The notes under the pieces: model-generated
Seen by the model: the letters and a program-made list of their open reading frames with translations, nothing else
The model's database searches: none
Told to the model about the DNA's origin: nothing
Part shown: piece after piece, positions 56,827 through 64,000 of the stretch
Layout: each line of letters begins with the position of its first letter
Position numbering within the stretch: the stretch's first letter is position 1
Origin: Luteimonas sp. 9C
Lineage (GTDB): Bacteria > Pseudomonadota > Gammaproteobacteria > Xanthomonadales > Xanthomonadaceae
Direction of reading: 5' to 3'
Length of the DNA: 64,000 bases
Assembly: GCF_902506295.1 (NCBI RefSeq)
Contig: NZ_LR733313.1
Span: forward strand, 277,100 to 341,099
Translations under genes and position numbers: made by a program

Positions 56827-59097
56827 TCACACCATCGTCAGCGCCGCGGCGACGATATCGCGCTCCGATGGAATCACCAGGAACGCCGCGCCTGCCAGCG
56901 GCGTGAACGTATCGGCGCCCACCACGCGTCGCAGCGGCACGTCGCCGAAGCCGGCCTCCGCGATCGCGGTGACGATGCCCTCGCCCACGCCGGCGCTGCG
57001 CCGGCCCTCGTCGACCACCAGGACCCGCGCACATGCGCCGACATGGCGCGCGATCTCGCCCTCGTTGAGCGGCAGCAGCCAGCGCAGGTCGACCACGCGC
57101 ACCTGCCAGCCGCGCTCGGCTTCGATCGCACGCGCCGCGCGCAGGCTCATCGGCACCCCGTTGCCGAACGTCAGCACGACCAGATCGGTCGCGTCCGGGT
57201 CATAGATCCGGGCCTCGCCGAAGGGCATCGCCTGATCCGGCGCCGGATACGGGGTCGACCAGCCGCCGTCGCCGGCGGTGTGGAGATCCTTGGTCATGTA
57301 CAGCGCGATCGGCTCCAGGAACAGGCAGACGCGCCCGTCGACCTTCGCCATCGCGGCCAGCGTGCGCAGCATCGTGGCCGCATCGTCGCCGCGCGACGGA
57401 CAGCCGACCACGATGCCGGGAATGTCGCGCAGTGCCGCAATCGAATTGTCGTTGTGGAAATGCCCGCCGAACCCGCGCTGGTAACCCAGCGACGCGATCC
57501 GCACGACCATCGGGTTGCGGTACTGGCCGTTGCTGAAGAATTGCAGGCTCGCCGCCTCGCCGCGGATCTGGTCGCCGGCGTTGTGGAAGTACGCCAGGTA
57601 CTGGATCTCGGGCAGCGCGAGCATGCCCATGTTGGCGAAGCCCTGCGCCAGGCCGAGGATCGTCGTCTCGTCGAGCAGCGTGTTGAACACGCGACGCCCG
57701 CCGAACGTTTTCTGCAGACCCTTGGTCACCGTGTAGACACCGCCCTTCTTCGCGACGTCCTCGCCGAACAGCAGGGATTCGGGATATTTGGCGAACAGGT
57801 CGTGCAGCGCCTGGTTGATCTGTACGGCCAGATGTTTCGCCGGCTGGCGTTCGGGCAGCCCTGCCTCGCTGCCGAAGCCCGCCACGCGCGCCGCGATGTC
57901 GGGCACGCGCGTTGCCTCGGCATGCACCTGCTCGGGCGAATACGGCGCCAGGGGGGCCATGACGTCATCGAGCCGGGTCAGGCGTGGACGGCGGTCGGCG
58001 TCTTCCGCGGCGGCGAAGCAGCGCAGGCGCGTCGCTTCATAGAGTGCCAGCAGATCGCGGCCGGACAGCAGACCGGATTCAAGTGCGATCGCCGCGCTGC
58101 GCAGCAGGGGATCGCCGGCCTCCACAGCACACAGCTCGGCCAGGTCACGCCATTCGATCTCGAAATCGGTACCCGCATGGCCCATCAGCCGCGTCGTGCG
58201 CAGATGCAGGAACGTCGGCCGGCGCGTGCGCCGGCAATGCGCGACCGCCCGCTCGACCGCGCCATAGCCCGCCGCCAGATCCAGGCCGTCGGCGGCGAAA
58301 TAATCGAGATCCGGCCGGTGCGCGAAGTTGCGTGCGATCCAGCCATCGGGTGTCTTCACCGAAATGCCGATCCCGTTGTCCTCGCAGACGAACAGCACCG
58401 GCGCCGGCAGCTTCTGGTACGCGGTGTAGGCCGCGGCGTTGAACGCCGTCTGCGCGGTCGCATGGTTGCTCGACGCATCGCCGAACGAGCACACCACGAT
58501 GCTGTCGGCCGGCACCGGCAGTGCGTGACCGATCCGACGCGCGTGTTCGATCGCGATCGCGGTGCCCAGCGCCTTGGGCAGGTGCGAGGCGATCGTCGAG
58601 GTCTGCGGCAGCACCCACAACGGTTTGCTGCCCCAGACCTTGTGCCGGCCGCCGCTGGCCGGATCGTCCGCACTGGCAGCGAACGACAGCGCCGAATCCA
58701 TCACCGGATCCATACCCGGCACCTTGCGGAACCGCTCGGCCATGAAGCCGCCGCTGCGGTAATGCAGGAAGGCCGGATCGGTATGCCGCGTGGCGCGCGC
58801 CACCATCGCATTGCCTTCGTGGCCGCTGGAGCCGATCGTGTAGAAAACCTTGTTCTGGACGCGCAGCACCCGCGCCATCAGATCGAGATGGCGGCTGATC
58901 AGCTGCGATTCGAACAGCTCCAGGAAACCGCGCGCATCGAGCGCGCTGCCGTCGAGCACCGGCGCGTCATCGTCGGGTGCCGCACCGGCCGGACCCGGCC
59001 AGTCGCGGACGAACTGCTGGAAATTCGCGTCGCAGATCTCGGCGCGGTTGAGGCCCTTCATGCGGGCAGGAATCAGATCGGGAACGACTGCGAACAT
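56827..59097 (-). CDS. Fused E1 alpha-beta subunit, 2-oxoacid dehydrogenase
   Basis: The 756-aa protein joins an E1-alpha-like half, with the thiamine diphosphate motif starting GDASSNHATAQ and ending NGIGIS, to an E1-beta half (EDVAKKGGVYTVTKGLQ, DETTILGLAQGFANMGM, GADTFTPLAGAAF). It would decarboxylate 2-oxo acids, most likely branched-chain ones, and pass the acyl group to a lipoyl E2. No E2 or E3 gene is adjacent, so the partner complex is elsewhere. AAGGTGA precedes the ATG at 59097; the GNAT gene ends 10 bp upstream. Confidence 0.9.
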   Translation of the reverse strand: MFAVVPDLIPARMKGLNRAEICDANFQQFVRDWPGPAGAAPDDDAPVLDGSALDARGFLELFESQLISRHLDLMARVLRVQNKVFYTIGSSGHEGNAMVARATRHTDPAFLHYRSGGFMAERFRKVPGMDPVMDSALSFAASADDPASGGRHKVWGSKPLWVLPQTSTIASHLPKALGTAIAIEHARRIGHALPVPADSIVVCSFGDASSNHATAQTAFNAAAYTAYQKLPAPVLFVCEDNGIGISVKTPDGWIARNFAHRPDLDYFAADGLDLAAGYGAVERAVAHCRRTRRPTFLHLRTTRLMGHAGTDFEIEWRDLAELCAVEAGDPLLRSAAIALESGLLSGRDLLALYEATRLRCFAAAEDADRRPRLTRLDDVMAPLAPYSPEQVHAEATRVPDIAARVAGFGSEAGLPERQPAKHLAVQINQALHDLFAKYPESLLFGEDVAKKGGVYTVTKGLQKTFGGRRVFNTLLDETTILGLAQGFANMGMLALPEIQYLAYFHNAGDQIRGEAASLQFFSNGQYRNPMVVRIASLGYQRGFGGHFHNDNSIAALRDIPGIVVGCPSRGDDAATMLRTLAAMAKVDGRVCLFLEPIALYMTKDLHTAGDGGWSTPYPAPDQAMPFGEARIYDPDATDLVVLTFGNGVPMSLRAARAIEAERGWQVRVVDLRWLLPLNEGEIARHVGACARVLVVDEGRRSAGVGEGIVTAIAEAGFGDVPLRRVVGADTFTPLAGAAFLVIPSERDIVAAALTMV

Positions 59098-59107
59098 CGA
59101 ATCACCT

Positions 59108-59719
59108 TCAGTCCGGGGCCGCGGTCCTCGCGGCGTTGACCGGCGCGGGCGCCGGCATATCGATGACGCCTGGCGCGCTTCGGAGGCGCGCCTGCCACTG
59201 CGTACGCGTCTGCCCCCACAGCTCGACGGTCGCCTCGTGCGCCGGCGCCGGCAGGCGCACCGGGCCGCGCAGGGTCGAACCCAATCGCTGGGCGACGTGC
59301 TGCGAGGCCCGGTTCTCCGGCGCGATGCAATGGACGATCTCGTCCCACCCGAGCGTGTCGAACGCCCAGTCGATCGCGGCCACCGCGGATTCGAGGGCGT
59401 AGCCGCGTCCCCACGCATCGGGATGGAACGCGTAGCCGATCTCGGTGCCCGGCCAGCCGTCCGGCTGCCACGGGCCCATCTGCCCGAGCCAGCGGCCGTC
59501 GGCCTTGTCGATGACCGAGAACATCGCGAAGCCCTGCACCGCCCATGCGCCCGGCATCTGCAGGAACTTGCGCCACGCCGCGCCGCGCGGCAGGTGGCCG
59601 CCGATGTACCGGCAGGCAGCCTCGTCGGCCATCAGGTCCGCGTAGCGCTCGAAATCCCCGATCCGCGGCAGGCGCAGGATCAGCCGTTCGGTTTCGAGCT
59701 GGACTTCCGGATACGACAC
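59108..59719 (-). CDS. GNAT acetyltransferase (RimJ/RimL type)
   Basis: The 203-aa protein shows ETERLILRLPRIGDFERYADL, EIGYAFHPDAWGRGYALESA (acetyl-CoA loop) and IVHCIAPENRASQHVAQRLG, typical of RimJ/RimL-like N-acetyltransferases. The substrate is unknown. A disordered Pro/Ala tail of about 30 residues follows the domain. It lies 10 bp upstream of the E1 fusion and is probably co-transcribed. Confidence 0.88.
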   Translation of the reverse strand: MSYPEVQLETERLILRLPRIGDFERYADLMADEAACRYIGGHLPRGAAWRKFLQMPGAWAVQGFAMFSVIDKADGRWLGQMGPWQPDGWPGTEIGYAFHPDAWGRGYALESAVAAIDWAFDTLGWDEIVHCIAPENRASQHVAQRLGSTLRGPVRLPAPAHEATVELWGQTRTQWQARLRSAPGVIDMPAPAPVNAARTAAPD

Positions 59720-59755
59720 GCGTGCCTCCTGGAACGTCGTTGCAACGGCGCTGGA

Positions 59756-59780
59756 TCCGGACGCACGCGGCGTCCGGATG
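59756..59780 (-). terminator. Hairpin after glutaryl-CoA dehydrogenase
   Basis: A 10-bp stem ATCCGGACGC/GCGTCCGGAT with loop ACGCG lies just past the dehydrogenase stop in the leftward direction. It lacks a U-tract, so termination may be weak. Confidence 0.45.
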
Positions 59781-59788
59781 ACCGGATC

Positions 59789-60952
59789 TCAGAACGCGTT
59801 GATGCCGGTCAGCTCACGCCCCACCACGAGCTGATGGACCGTTTCCGTCCCCTCGTAGGTGATCACCGATTCGAGATTGAGCGCGTGGCGGATCGGGCTG
59901 TGTTCGGTGGTGATGCCGGCGCCGCCGAGCAGGTCCCGCGCCTCGCGCGCGATGTCGATCGCCATGCGGCAGTTGTTCCACTTCGCGAGGCTGACCTGCG
60001 TGGGCTGCATGTTGCCCGCGTCCTTCAAGCGACCGAGCTGCAGCGACAGCAGCTGCGCGGTCGTGATGCGGCGCGCCCAGTCGGCCATCTTGATCTGCGC
60101 GCTTTGCGTCGCCGCGACCGGGCGTTCGAACAGGATGCGCTCCTTCGAATAGTTCAGCGCCTCGTCGAGACAGGCGATCGCCGCGCCGATCGGTCCCCAG
60201 GTGATGCCGTAACGCGCCTGCGTCAGACAGCCCAGCGGACCCTTCAGACCTTTGACGTTCGGCAGGCGGTTCGCCTCCGGCACGCGCACGCCGTCGAAAT
60301 ACAGCGCGCTGGTCACCGACGCCCGCAGGCTCATCTTGTGCTTGATTTCCTGCGCGGTGAAGCCGGCGAAGTCCTTCTCGACCAGGAAGCCCTGGATGCC
60401 GTCCTCGGTCTGCGCCCAGACGATCGCCACGTGGGCCAGATTGCCGTTGGTGATCCACATCTTCGAGCCATTGAGCACCCAGTCGTCGCCGTCGCGCTTC
60501 GCATGGGTCTTCATGTTCGCCGGATCCGAGCCGCCGTGCGCTTCGGTCAATCCGAAGCAGCCGATGACCTCACCCTTGGCCATATCCGGCAGCCAGCGTC
60601 GGCGCTGGTCTTCGCTGCCGTAGGCGAAGATCGGGTACATGCACAGCGAGGACTGCACGCTGGCGAAGCTGCGCAGACCCGAGTCGCCGCGCTCGAGTTC
60701 CTGGCAGATCAGCCCGTAGCTGACCGAATTGAGCCCGGCGCAGCCATATGCCTCCGGCAGCGTCGCGCCCAGCAGGCCGAGGCCCGCCATCTCGGGAACG
60801 AGATCGTGCGGGAAGCGCGCCTGGTCGAAACAGTCGCCGATGATCGGCAGCACGCGTTCGTCGGTGAAGCGCGCGACCGCATCCTGGACCGCACGCTCCT
60901 CGTCGGTCAGCAGCGAACGCACGTCGTACAGATCGTAGGGATGCAGGGCCAT
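59789..60952 (-). CDS. gcdH: Glutaryl-CoA dehydrogenase
   Basis: GCDH oxidises and decarboxylates glutaryl-CoA to crotonyl-CoA in lysine and tryptophan breakdown. The 387-aa FAD enzyme has RSFASVQSSLCMYPIFAYGS, whose Arg binds the glutaryl carboxylate in this subfamily, GLTEAHGGSDPANMKT at the flavin, and catalytic Glu367 in ITYEGTET. The ATG at 60952 gives MALHPYDLYD. It may act with the ALDH7-type enzyme encoded at 43642. Confidence 0.92.
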   Translation of the reverse strand: MALHPYDLYDVRSLLTDEERAVQDAVARFTDERVLPIIGDCFDQARFPHDLVPEMAGLGLLGATLPEAYGCAGLNSVSYGLICQELERGDSGLRSFASVQSSLCMYPIFAYGSEDQRRRWLPDMAKGEVIGCFGLTEAHGGSDPANMKTHAKRDGDDWVLNGSKMWITNGNLAHVAIVWAQTEDGIQGFLVEKDFAGFTAQEIKHKMSLRASVTSALYFDGVRVPEANRLPNVKGLKGPLGCLTQARYGITWGPIGAAIACLDEALNYSKERILFERPVAATQSAQIKMADWARRITTAQLLSLQLGRLKDAGNMQPTQVSLAKWNNCRMAIDIAREARDLLGGAGITTEHSPIRHALNLESVITYEGTETVHQLVVGRELTGINAF

Positions 60953-61026
60953 GGCGGATCGTCCCGGAGGGTGATCGCTCGATTGTATCGAGGGCAACGA
61001 TCGCGTGCCGAGACCGCCCGGACACG

Positions 61027-61055
61027 CGAAGGGCCGGCGTATGGCCGGCCCTTCG
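61027..61055. terminator. Hairpin between glycine-zipper gene and gcdH
   Basis: A 12-bp perfect stem CGAAGGGCCGGC/GCCGGCCCTTCG with loop GTATG lies downstream of the leftward glycine-zipper gene. There is no clear U-tract. Confidence 0.65.
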
Positions 61056-61078
61056 GGTCACGCGATCAGACGGTCAGA

Positions 61079-61870
61079 TCACTGGCGGTCGGCGGACGAC
61101 TCCAGCGCAGCGGTCATGATGCGACCGTTGATGACCGGCAAACGCTCCGCCGGCTGCTCGTCCATGCGGATCGTGCGCTCGGTGCCGTCGTAGACGTAGG
61201 TCACGTCGTAACCGACCGTGCGCTCTTCGTCACCCAGCAGGATGCGGTTGCCCGGCTTGGCATCGGTGCGCATCGAACCGGTCGTGCCGTCCGGATTGCG
61301 GTAGCTCACGTTGTAGGCCACGACGCGCGAGGACTGCGACGAGTCCTGCACCGTGCGGCACTGGCGATCGACACGCTCGGTCACCCGGCCGCCGACATGG
61401 TTGCGGTCGACCCGGTTGCCCACGAAGCCACCGGCGGTGGCACCCGCCGCGGTCGCCAGCTTGCGACCGTTGCCGCTGCCGATCTGGTTGCCGACCAGGC
61501 CGCCGATCAGCGCTCCGGCCACGGTGCCGCCCACGTTGCCGTCGCGCTCGGGCAGACGCTCCTGCACGACCACGTCTTCGCAGACCTCGCGCGGCGAACT
61601 GCTAGTCATGGTCTCGCGGATGGGCTCGCTGCCGAGCACCGTCGCGTAGAGCTGTCCGGTCTCGGTCACCGGGCGCACGTCGACGACATCCGCGTAGTCG
61701 AGCGCATCGCGCTCAGCCTCGATGGGTTCGCCGGTCCGGGCATCGATGGCGCCGGGGACATCCGCGCCCGCAACCGGATCGGCGGCGTCGCGGCTGTTGT
61801 GATACGCCCCGACGGCCACGCCACCCACGAGCAGGGATGCCAATGCAATCGCGATCGTGTTGCTCTTCAT
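61079..61870 (-). CDS. Glycine-zipper 2TM envelope protein
   Basis: The 263-aa protein has an N-terminal membrane anchor or signal (IAIALASLLVGGVAVGAYH), an acidic region, then a glycine-zipper pair (GGTVAGALIGGLVGNQIGSG, then AGATAGGFVGNRV) characteristic of SlyB/Rick-17kDa-like proteins. A C-terminal beta region follows with DVTYVYDGTERTIRMD. It probably sits at the envelope; function is unknown. AGGAGAGAG precedes the ATG at 61870. Confidence 0.85.
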   Translation of the reverse strand: MKSNTIAIALASLLVGGVAVGAYHNSRDAADPVAGADVPGAIDARTGEPIEAERDALDYADVVDVRPVTETGQLYATVLGSEPIRETMTSSSPREVCEDVVVQERLPERDGNVGGTVAGALIGGLVGNQIGSGNGRKLATAAGATAGGFVGNRVDRNHVGGRVTERVDRQCRTVQDSSQSSRVVAYNVSYRNPDGTTGSMRTDAKPGNRILLGDEERTVGYDVTYVYDGTERTIRMDEQPAERLPVINGRIMTAALESSADRQ

Positions 61871-62043
61871 CGCTCTCTCCTTTCGACCTGGACGGCCTGT
61901 TTCGTTCTTGGTGCCGATTGCAGCATCCGCATGCTGAACAGCCACCGGAAAACGGCCCTCCAGGCTGACGACCCGCTAAACCGGGGTTGCGAACCGGCGT
62001 GCTAGCGTCCATCTGCTGACGTATCCCGCCGCTGGAGCCTGCC

Positions 62044-62283
62044 GTGCGCAACCCATTGTCCGCCCCGCTCATCGCCTGGCTGTCGCGGCTGAGTTATCCG
62101 CGCATCTTCATGGTCGTCGCCGTGCTGTTCGGCGTGAACCTCCTGATTCCCGATCCGATCATCCTGGTCGACGAGGTCCTGCTCGGCCTGGCGACCGTCG
62201 TGCTGGCCAAGCGCAAGCGCACGCCCAAGTCGGGTGATGCGGCGCCCCGACCGCCGCTCGACGGCGAGGCCCGTCGCTCCTGA
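62044..62283 (+). CDS. Small DUF6116-like membrane protein
   Basis: The 79-aa product starts with GTG and has one long hydrophobic region (FMVVAVLFGVNLLIPDPIIL) followed by a second short helix and a basic tail. I associate the SYPRIFMVVAVLF pattern with DUF6116 from memory. The tatD gene starts 8 bp after its stop. Confidence 0.7.
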   Translation: MRNPLSAPLIAWLSRLSYPRIFMVVAVLFGVNLLIPDPIILVDEVLLGLATVVLAKRKRTPKSGDAAPRPPLDGEARRS

Positions 62284-62291
62284 CCGCGCCC

Positions 62292-63059
62292 GTGCTGGTC
62301 GACAGCCACTGCCATCTCGACGCGCCCGAGTTTGATCCCGACCGGGACGCAGTGGTCGCGCGCGCCCGACAGGCCGGGATTGCGCACCAGGTGGTGCCGG
62401 CGACGCATGCCGAGGCCTGGCCGAAGTTGCGCGCGGTCTGCGCCGCGGCGCCCGGCCTGCATGCCAGCTACGGACTGCATCCGACCTTTCTCGCCCACCA
62501 CCGGCCCGCGCATCTCGATGCGCTCGCCGAGTGGGTGGCACGCGAGCGCCCGGTGGCGATCGGCGAATGCGGGCTGGATCATTTCGTCGACGGTCTCGAT
62601 GCGGATGCGCAGTTGCAGTACTTCGAAGGGCAACTGCGGCTTGCACACGCGCAGGACCTGCCGGTGATCGTGCATGCGCGGCGTGCGGTGGAACAGACGA
62701 TCGGTCTGCTGCGCCGTTTCGACGGCCTGCGCGGCGTGGTCCACAGTTTCAGCGGCAGCCCGGAACAGGCCGCGCAGCTGTGGAAACTCGGGTTCCTGAT
62801 CGGACTCGGCGGGCCGCTGACCTTCGACCGCGCGAAGCGCCTGCATCGCGTGGTCGAAGGGATGCCGCTCGAACAACTGCTGCTCGAGACCGACGCCCCC
62901 GACCAGCCCGATGCCGACCATCGCGGCCAGCGCAACGAACCGGCACGGCTGACGCGCATCCGCGATGTCGTGGCGGCCTTGCGCGGGATTACGCCTGACG
63001 CGGTCGCCGCGCAGACCACGCGCAATGCACTGTCGCTTTTCAGGATCGCCGCCGCGTGA
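62292..63059 (+). CDS. TatD-family metal-dependent hydrolase
   Basis: The 255-aa TIM-barrel protein shows the metal ligands His6 and His8 (DSHCHLD), Glu in IGECGLD, His in VIVHARRA, His in VVHSFSGS and Asp in LLETDAPDQP. TatD proteins are 3'-5' exonucleases involved in DNA repair or turnover. The predicted start is GTG at 62292; CTG at 62280 is in frame but less likely. It appears coupled to the small membrane-protein gene. Confidence 0.9.
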   Translation: MLVDSHCHLDAPEFDPDRDAVVARARQAGIAHQVVPATHAEAWPKLRAVCAAAPGLHASYGLHPTFLAHHRPAHLDALAEWVARERPVAIGECGLDHFVDGLDADAQLQYFEGQLRLAHAQDLPVIVHARRAVEQTIGLLRRFDGLRGVVHSFSGSPEQAAQLWKLGFLIGLGGPLTFDRAKRLHRVVEGMPLEQLLLETDAPDQPDADHRGQRNEPARLTRIRDVVAALRGITPDAVAAQTTRNALSLFRIAAA

Positions 63060-63068
63060 GGCGTGCGC

Positions 63069-63872
63069 TCAGGCGGCGACGTCTGCCGGGGGCTTGAGCA
63101 GCAGTTCGATCGCGCGGCCGACCGCCGCGAACGCGAAGGCGCCGGTGATGTGCGTCGCCGCGCCCAGGCCGCTTCCGCAATCGAGGTTCAGCGCCGCGTC
63201 CGGGCCCAGCTGGGGCCGCAGTCCGCAGACGGTCCCGTCGGCCTGGGGATAGCGCACGTTCTCCAGCGAGTAGATCGCCGACACGCCGAAGTAGCGCTTG
63301 GGCGTCTTGGGGAAGTTGAATTCCGCGCGCAGTTTCTTGCGGATCAGCGCGAGCATCGCATCGTGCTCGGTGCGCGACAGGTCGCGCACCCGCACCAGGG
63401 TCGGATCGATGCGCCCGCCCGCGGCGCCGACCGTGATCACCGGCAATTTGCGCCGCCGGCACCAGGCGATCAGCTCGACCTTGCTGCGGAAGCTGTCGCA
63501 GGCGTCGATGACGAGATCGAAACCGCCGCCCAGCATCTCCTCCAGATTGCCCGGCGTCACGAACGCCTGGACGGCATGCAGCGTCATCGACGGGTTGATC
63601 GCGCGGCAGCGCTCGGCCATGGCTTCGGCCTTGTTGCGGCCGTAATGCCCGGTGAGCGCGGGCAACTGCCGGTTGGTGTTGGACACGCAGATGTCGTCGG
63701 CGTCGATCAGGGTCAGCGCGCCGACGCCGGTGCGCGCGAGCGCTTCGGCGACCCATGAGCCCACACCGCCCAGACCGACGACCGCGACGTGCCGCTGCAG
63801 CAGGCGCGTGACGCTGCCTTGCCCGTAGAGGCGTTCGATGCCGGAAAAACGTGCGCGTGCGTCTTCGTCCAT
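63069..63872 (-). CDS. tcdA: tRNA threonylcarbamoyladenosine dehydratase
   Basis: TcdA (CsdL) cyclises t6A to ct6A at position 37 of ANN-decoding tRNAs using ATP. The 267-aa E1-like protein has VVGLGGVGSWVAEALARTGV for ATP, DADDICVSNTNRQLPAL and RAINPSMTLHAVQAFV, and the later DACDSFRSKVELI. The ATG at 63872 is chosen because a -10 TAAACT lies 6 nt upstream; a GTG at 63878 is in frame but directly abuts the -10. Confidence 0.92.
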   Translation of the reverse strand: MDEDARARFSGIERLYGQGSVTRLLQRHVAVVGLGGVGSWVAEALARTGVGALTLIDADDICVSNTNRQLPALTGHYGRNKAEAMAERCRAINPSMTLHAVQAFVTPGNLEEMLGGGFDLVIDACDSFRSKVELIAWCRRRKLPVITVGAAGGRIDPTLVRVRDLSRTEHDAMLALIRKKLRAEFNFPKTPKRYFGVSAIYSLENVRYPQADGTVCGLRPQLGPDAALNLDCGSGLGAATHITGAFAFAAVGRAIELLLKPPADVAA

Positions 63873-63893
63873 CGGCACAGTTTAACGGCGGCG
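63870..63893 (-). promoter_or_regulatory. Leaderless-type promoter of tcdA (repeat copy 1)
   Basis: On the minus strand this element reads GTTAAACTGTGCCGATG at its end: a -10 box TAAACT (63884-63879), six nt, then the tcdA ATG. No Shine-Dalgarno can fit. It is an exact 24-bp match, in inverted orientation, to 63977-64000. Confidence 0.7.
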
Positions 63894-63976
63894 GGCGGCA
63901 CACGGCCGCGTGCTAAGGTCGCGCCGCACAGCGCCCCGCCAGGAATCCGCGATGTCCACCCCGCCCGCCTCCGCCA

Positions 63977-64000
63977 CGCCGCCGTTAAACTGTGCCGATG
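63977..64000 (+). promoter_or_regulatory. Inverted copy of tcdA promoter ending in ATG
   Basis: The plus strand carries the same 24 bp as the tcdA promoter, with TAAACT at 63986-63991 and ATG at 63998-64000, the last bases of the window. A rightward gene presumably begins here, divergent from tcdA, with an identical leaderless start region. The gene itself is outside the window. Confidence 0.65.

Noticed and set aside
58850..62005. A 1051-codon plus-strand frame spanning several genes
   Set aside because: It runs opposite the E1, GNAT, GCDH and glycine-zipper genes, all well supported. Its translation is typical GC-shadow sequence.

Overview
The window is GC-rich, densely packed chromosomal DNA, and its gene content points to a gammaproteobacterium of the Xanthomonadaceae/Lysobacteraceae (Lysobacter or Luteimonas type). 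The evidence for this is a fused isobutyryl-CoA mutase, a branched-chain amino acid dehydrogenase, a lipobox-bearing S8 autotransporter protease, EfpL, a bactofilin, an sdhCDAB cluster with its assembly factors, and TAGAAT/TAAACT-type -10 boxes. No rRNA, integrase, insertion sequence or CRISPR array was seen. One tRNA gene, tRNA-Arg(CCU), is present.

Layout. 1-1375: a visibly AT-rich, open-ended P-loop ATPase gene that looks horizontally acquired, probably the edge of an island extending left of the window. 1501-9.6 kb: icmF, carrying two repeat elements inside its coding frame; a papain-like protease fused to an alpha/beta-hydrolase; and a ClsC-like phospholipase D. 10-19.6 kb: leucine dehydrogenase, carbonic anhydrase, the autotransporter protease, thiolase, two alanine-rich lipoproteins, a bactofilin coupled to a zinc-ribbon protein, and a further lipoprotein. 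19.6-24.8 kb: the feoAB iron(II) operon and a PAS-GGDEF-EAL protein. 24.9-32.5 kb: an SDR-retropepsin-efpL operon, a DUF2388/DUF4105 pair, and divergent D-2-hydroxyglutarate dehydrogenase and serA. 32.7-41.5 kb: two APC permeases, methionine-salvage genes mtnB, mtnD and mtnC, a C13 peptidase, a YdeI-like protein and a metallophosphatase. 41.5-48.7 kb: a 7TMR-DISM diguanylate cyclase, the tRNA, an aminoadipate-semialdehyde-type dehydrogenase, pyrD, murB and an EamA transporter. 48.8-56 kb: a leftward run sdhAF4-sdhC-sdhD-sdhA-sdhB-sdhE-ygfX-lolC-lolD, with ygfZ divergent. 56-64 kb: an OmpA-like lipoprotein, a fused E1 alpha/beta dehydrogenase, glutaryl-CoA dehydrogenase, a glycine-zipper protein, TatD and TcdA.

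Functional threads. Several loci deal with acyl-CoA and branched-chain or lysine carbon: leucine dehydrogenase, the E1 fusion, IcmF, an HSD10-like SDR, thiolase, GCDH and the ALDH7-type dehydrogenase. SerA and D-2-hydroxyglutarate dehydrogenase form a plausible biochemical cycle. The succinate dehydrogenase cluster groups structural genes with flavinylation factors.

Most notable observations: the foreign ATPase gene at the left edge; the in-frame repeats in icmF; the protease-hydrolase fusion; a DUF4105 protein with an N-terminal HExxH zincin-like part; and, at the right edge, a 24-bp perfect inverted duplication in which each copy carries a -10 box and ends exactly in a start codon. The last implies duplicated leaderless promoters. 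All assignments come from reading the sequence; no database search was run.
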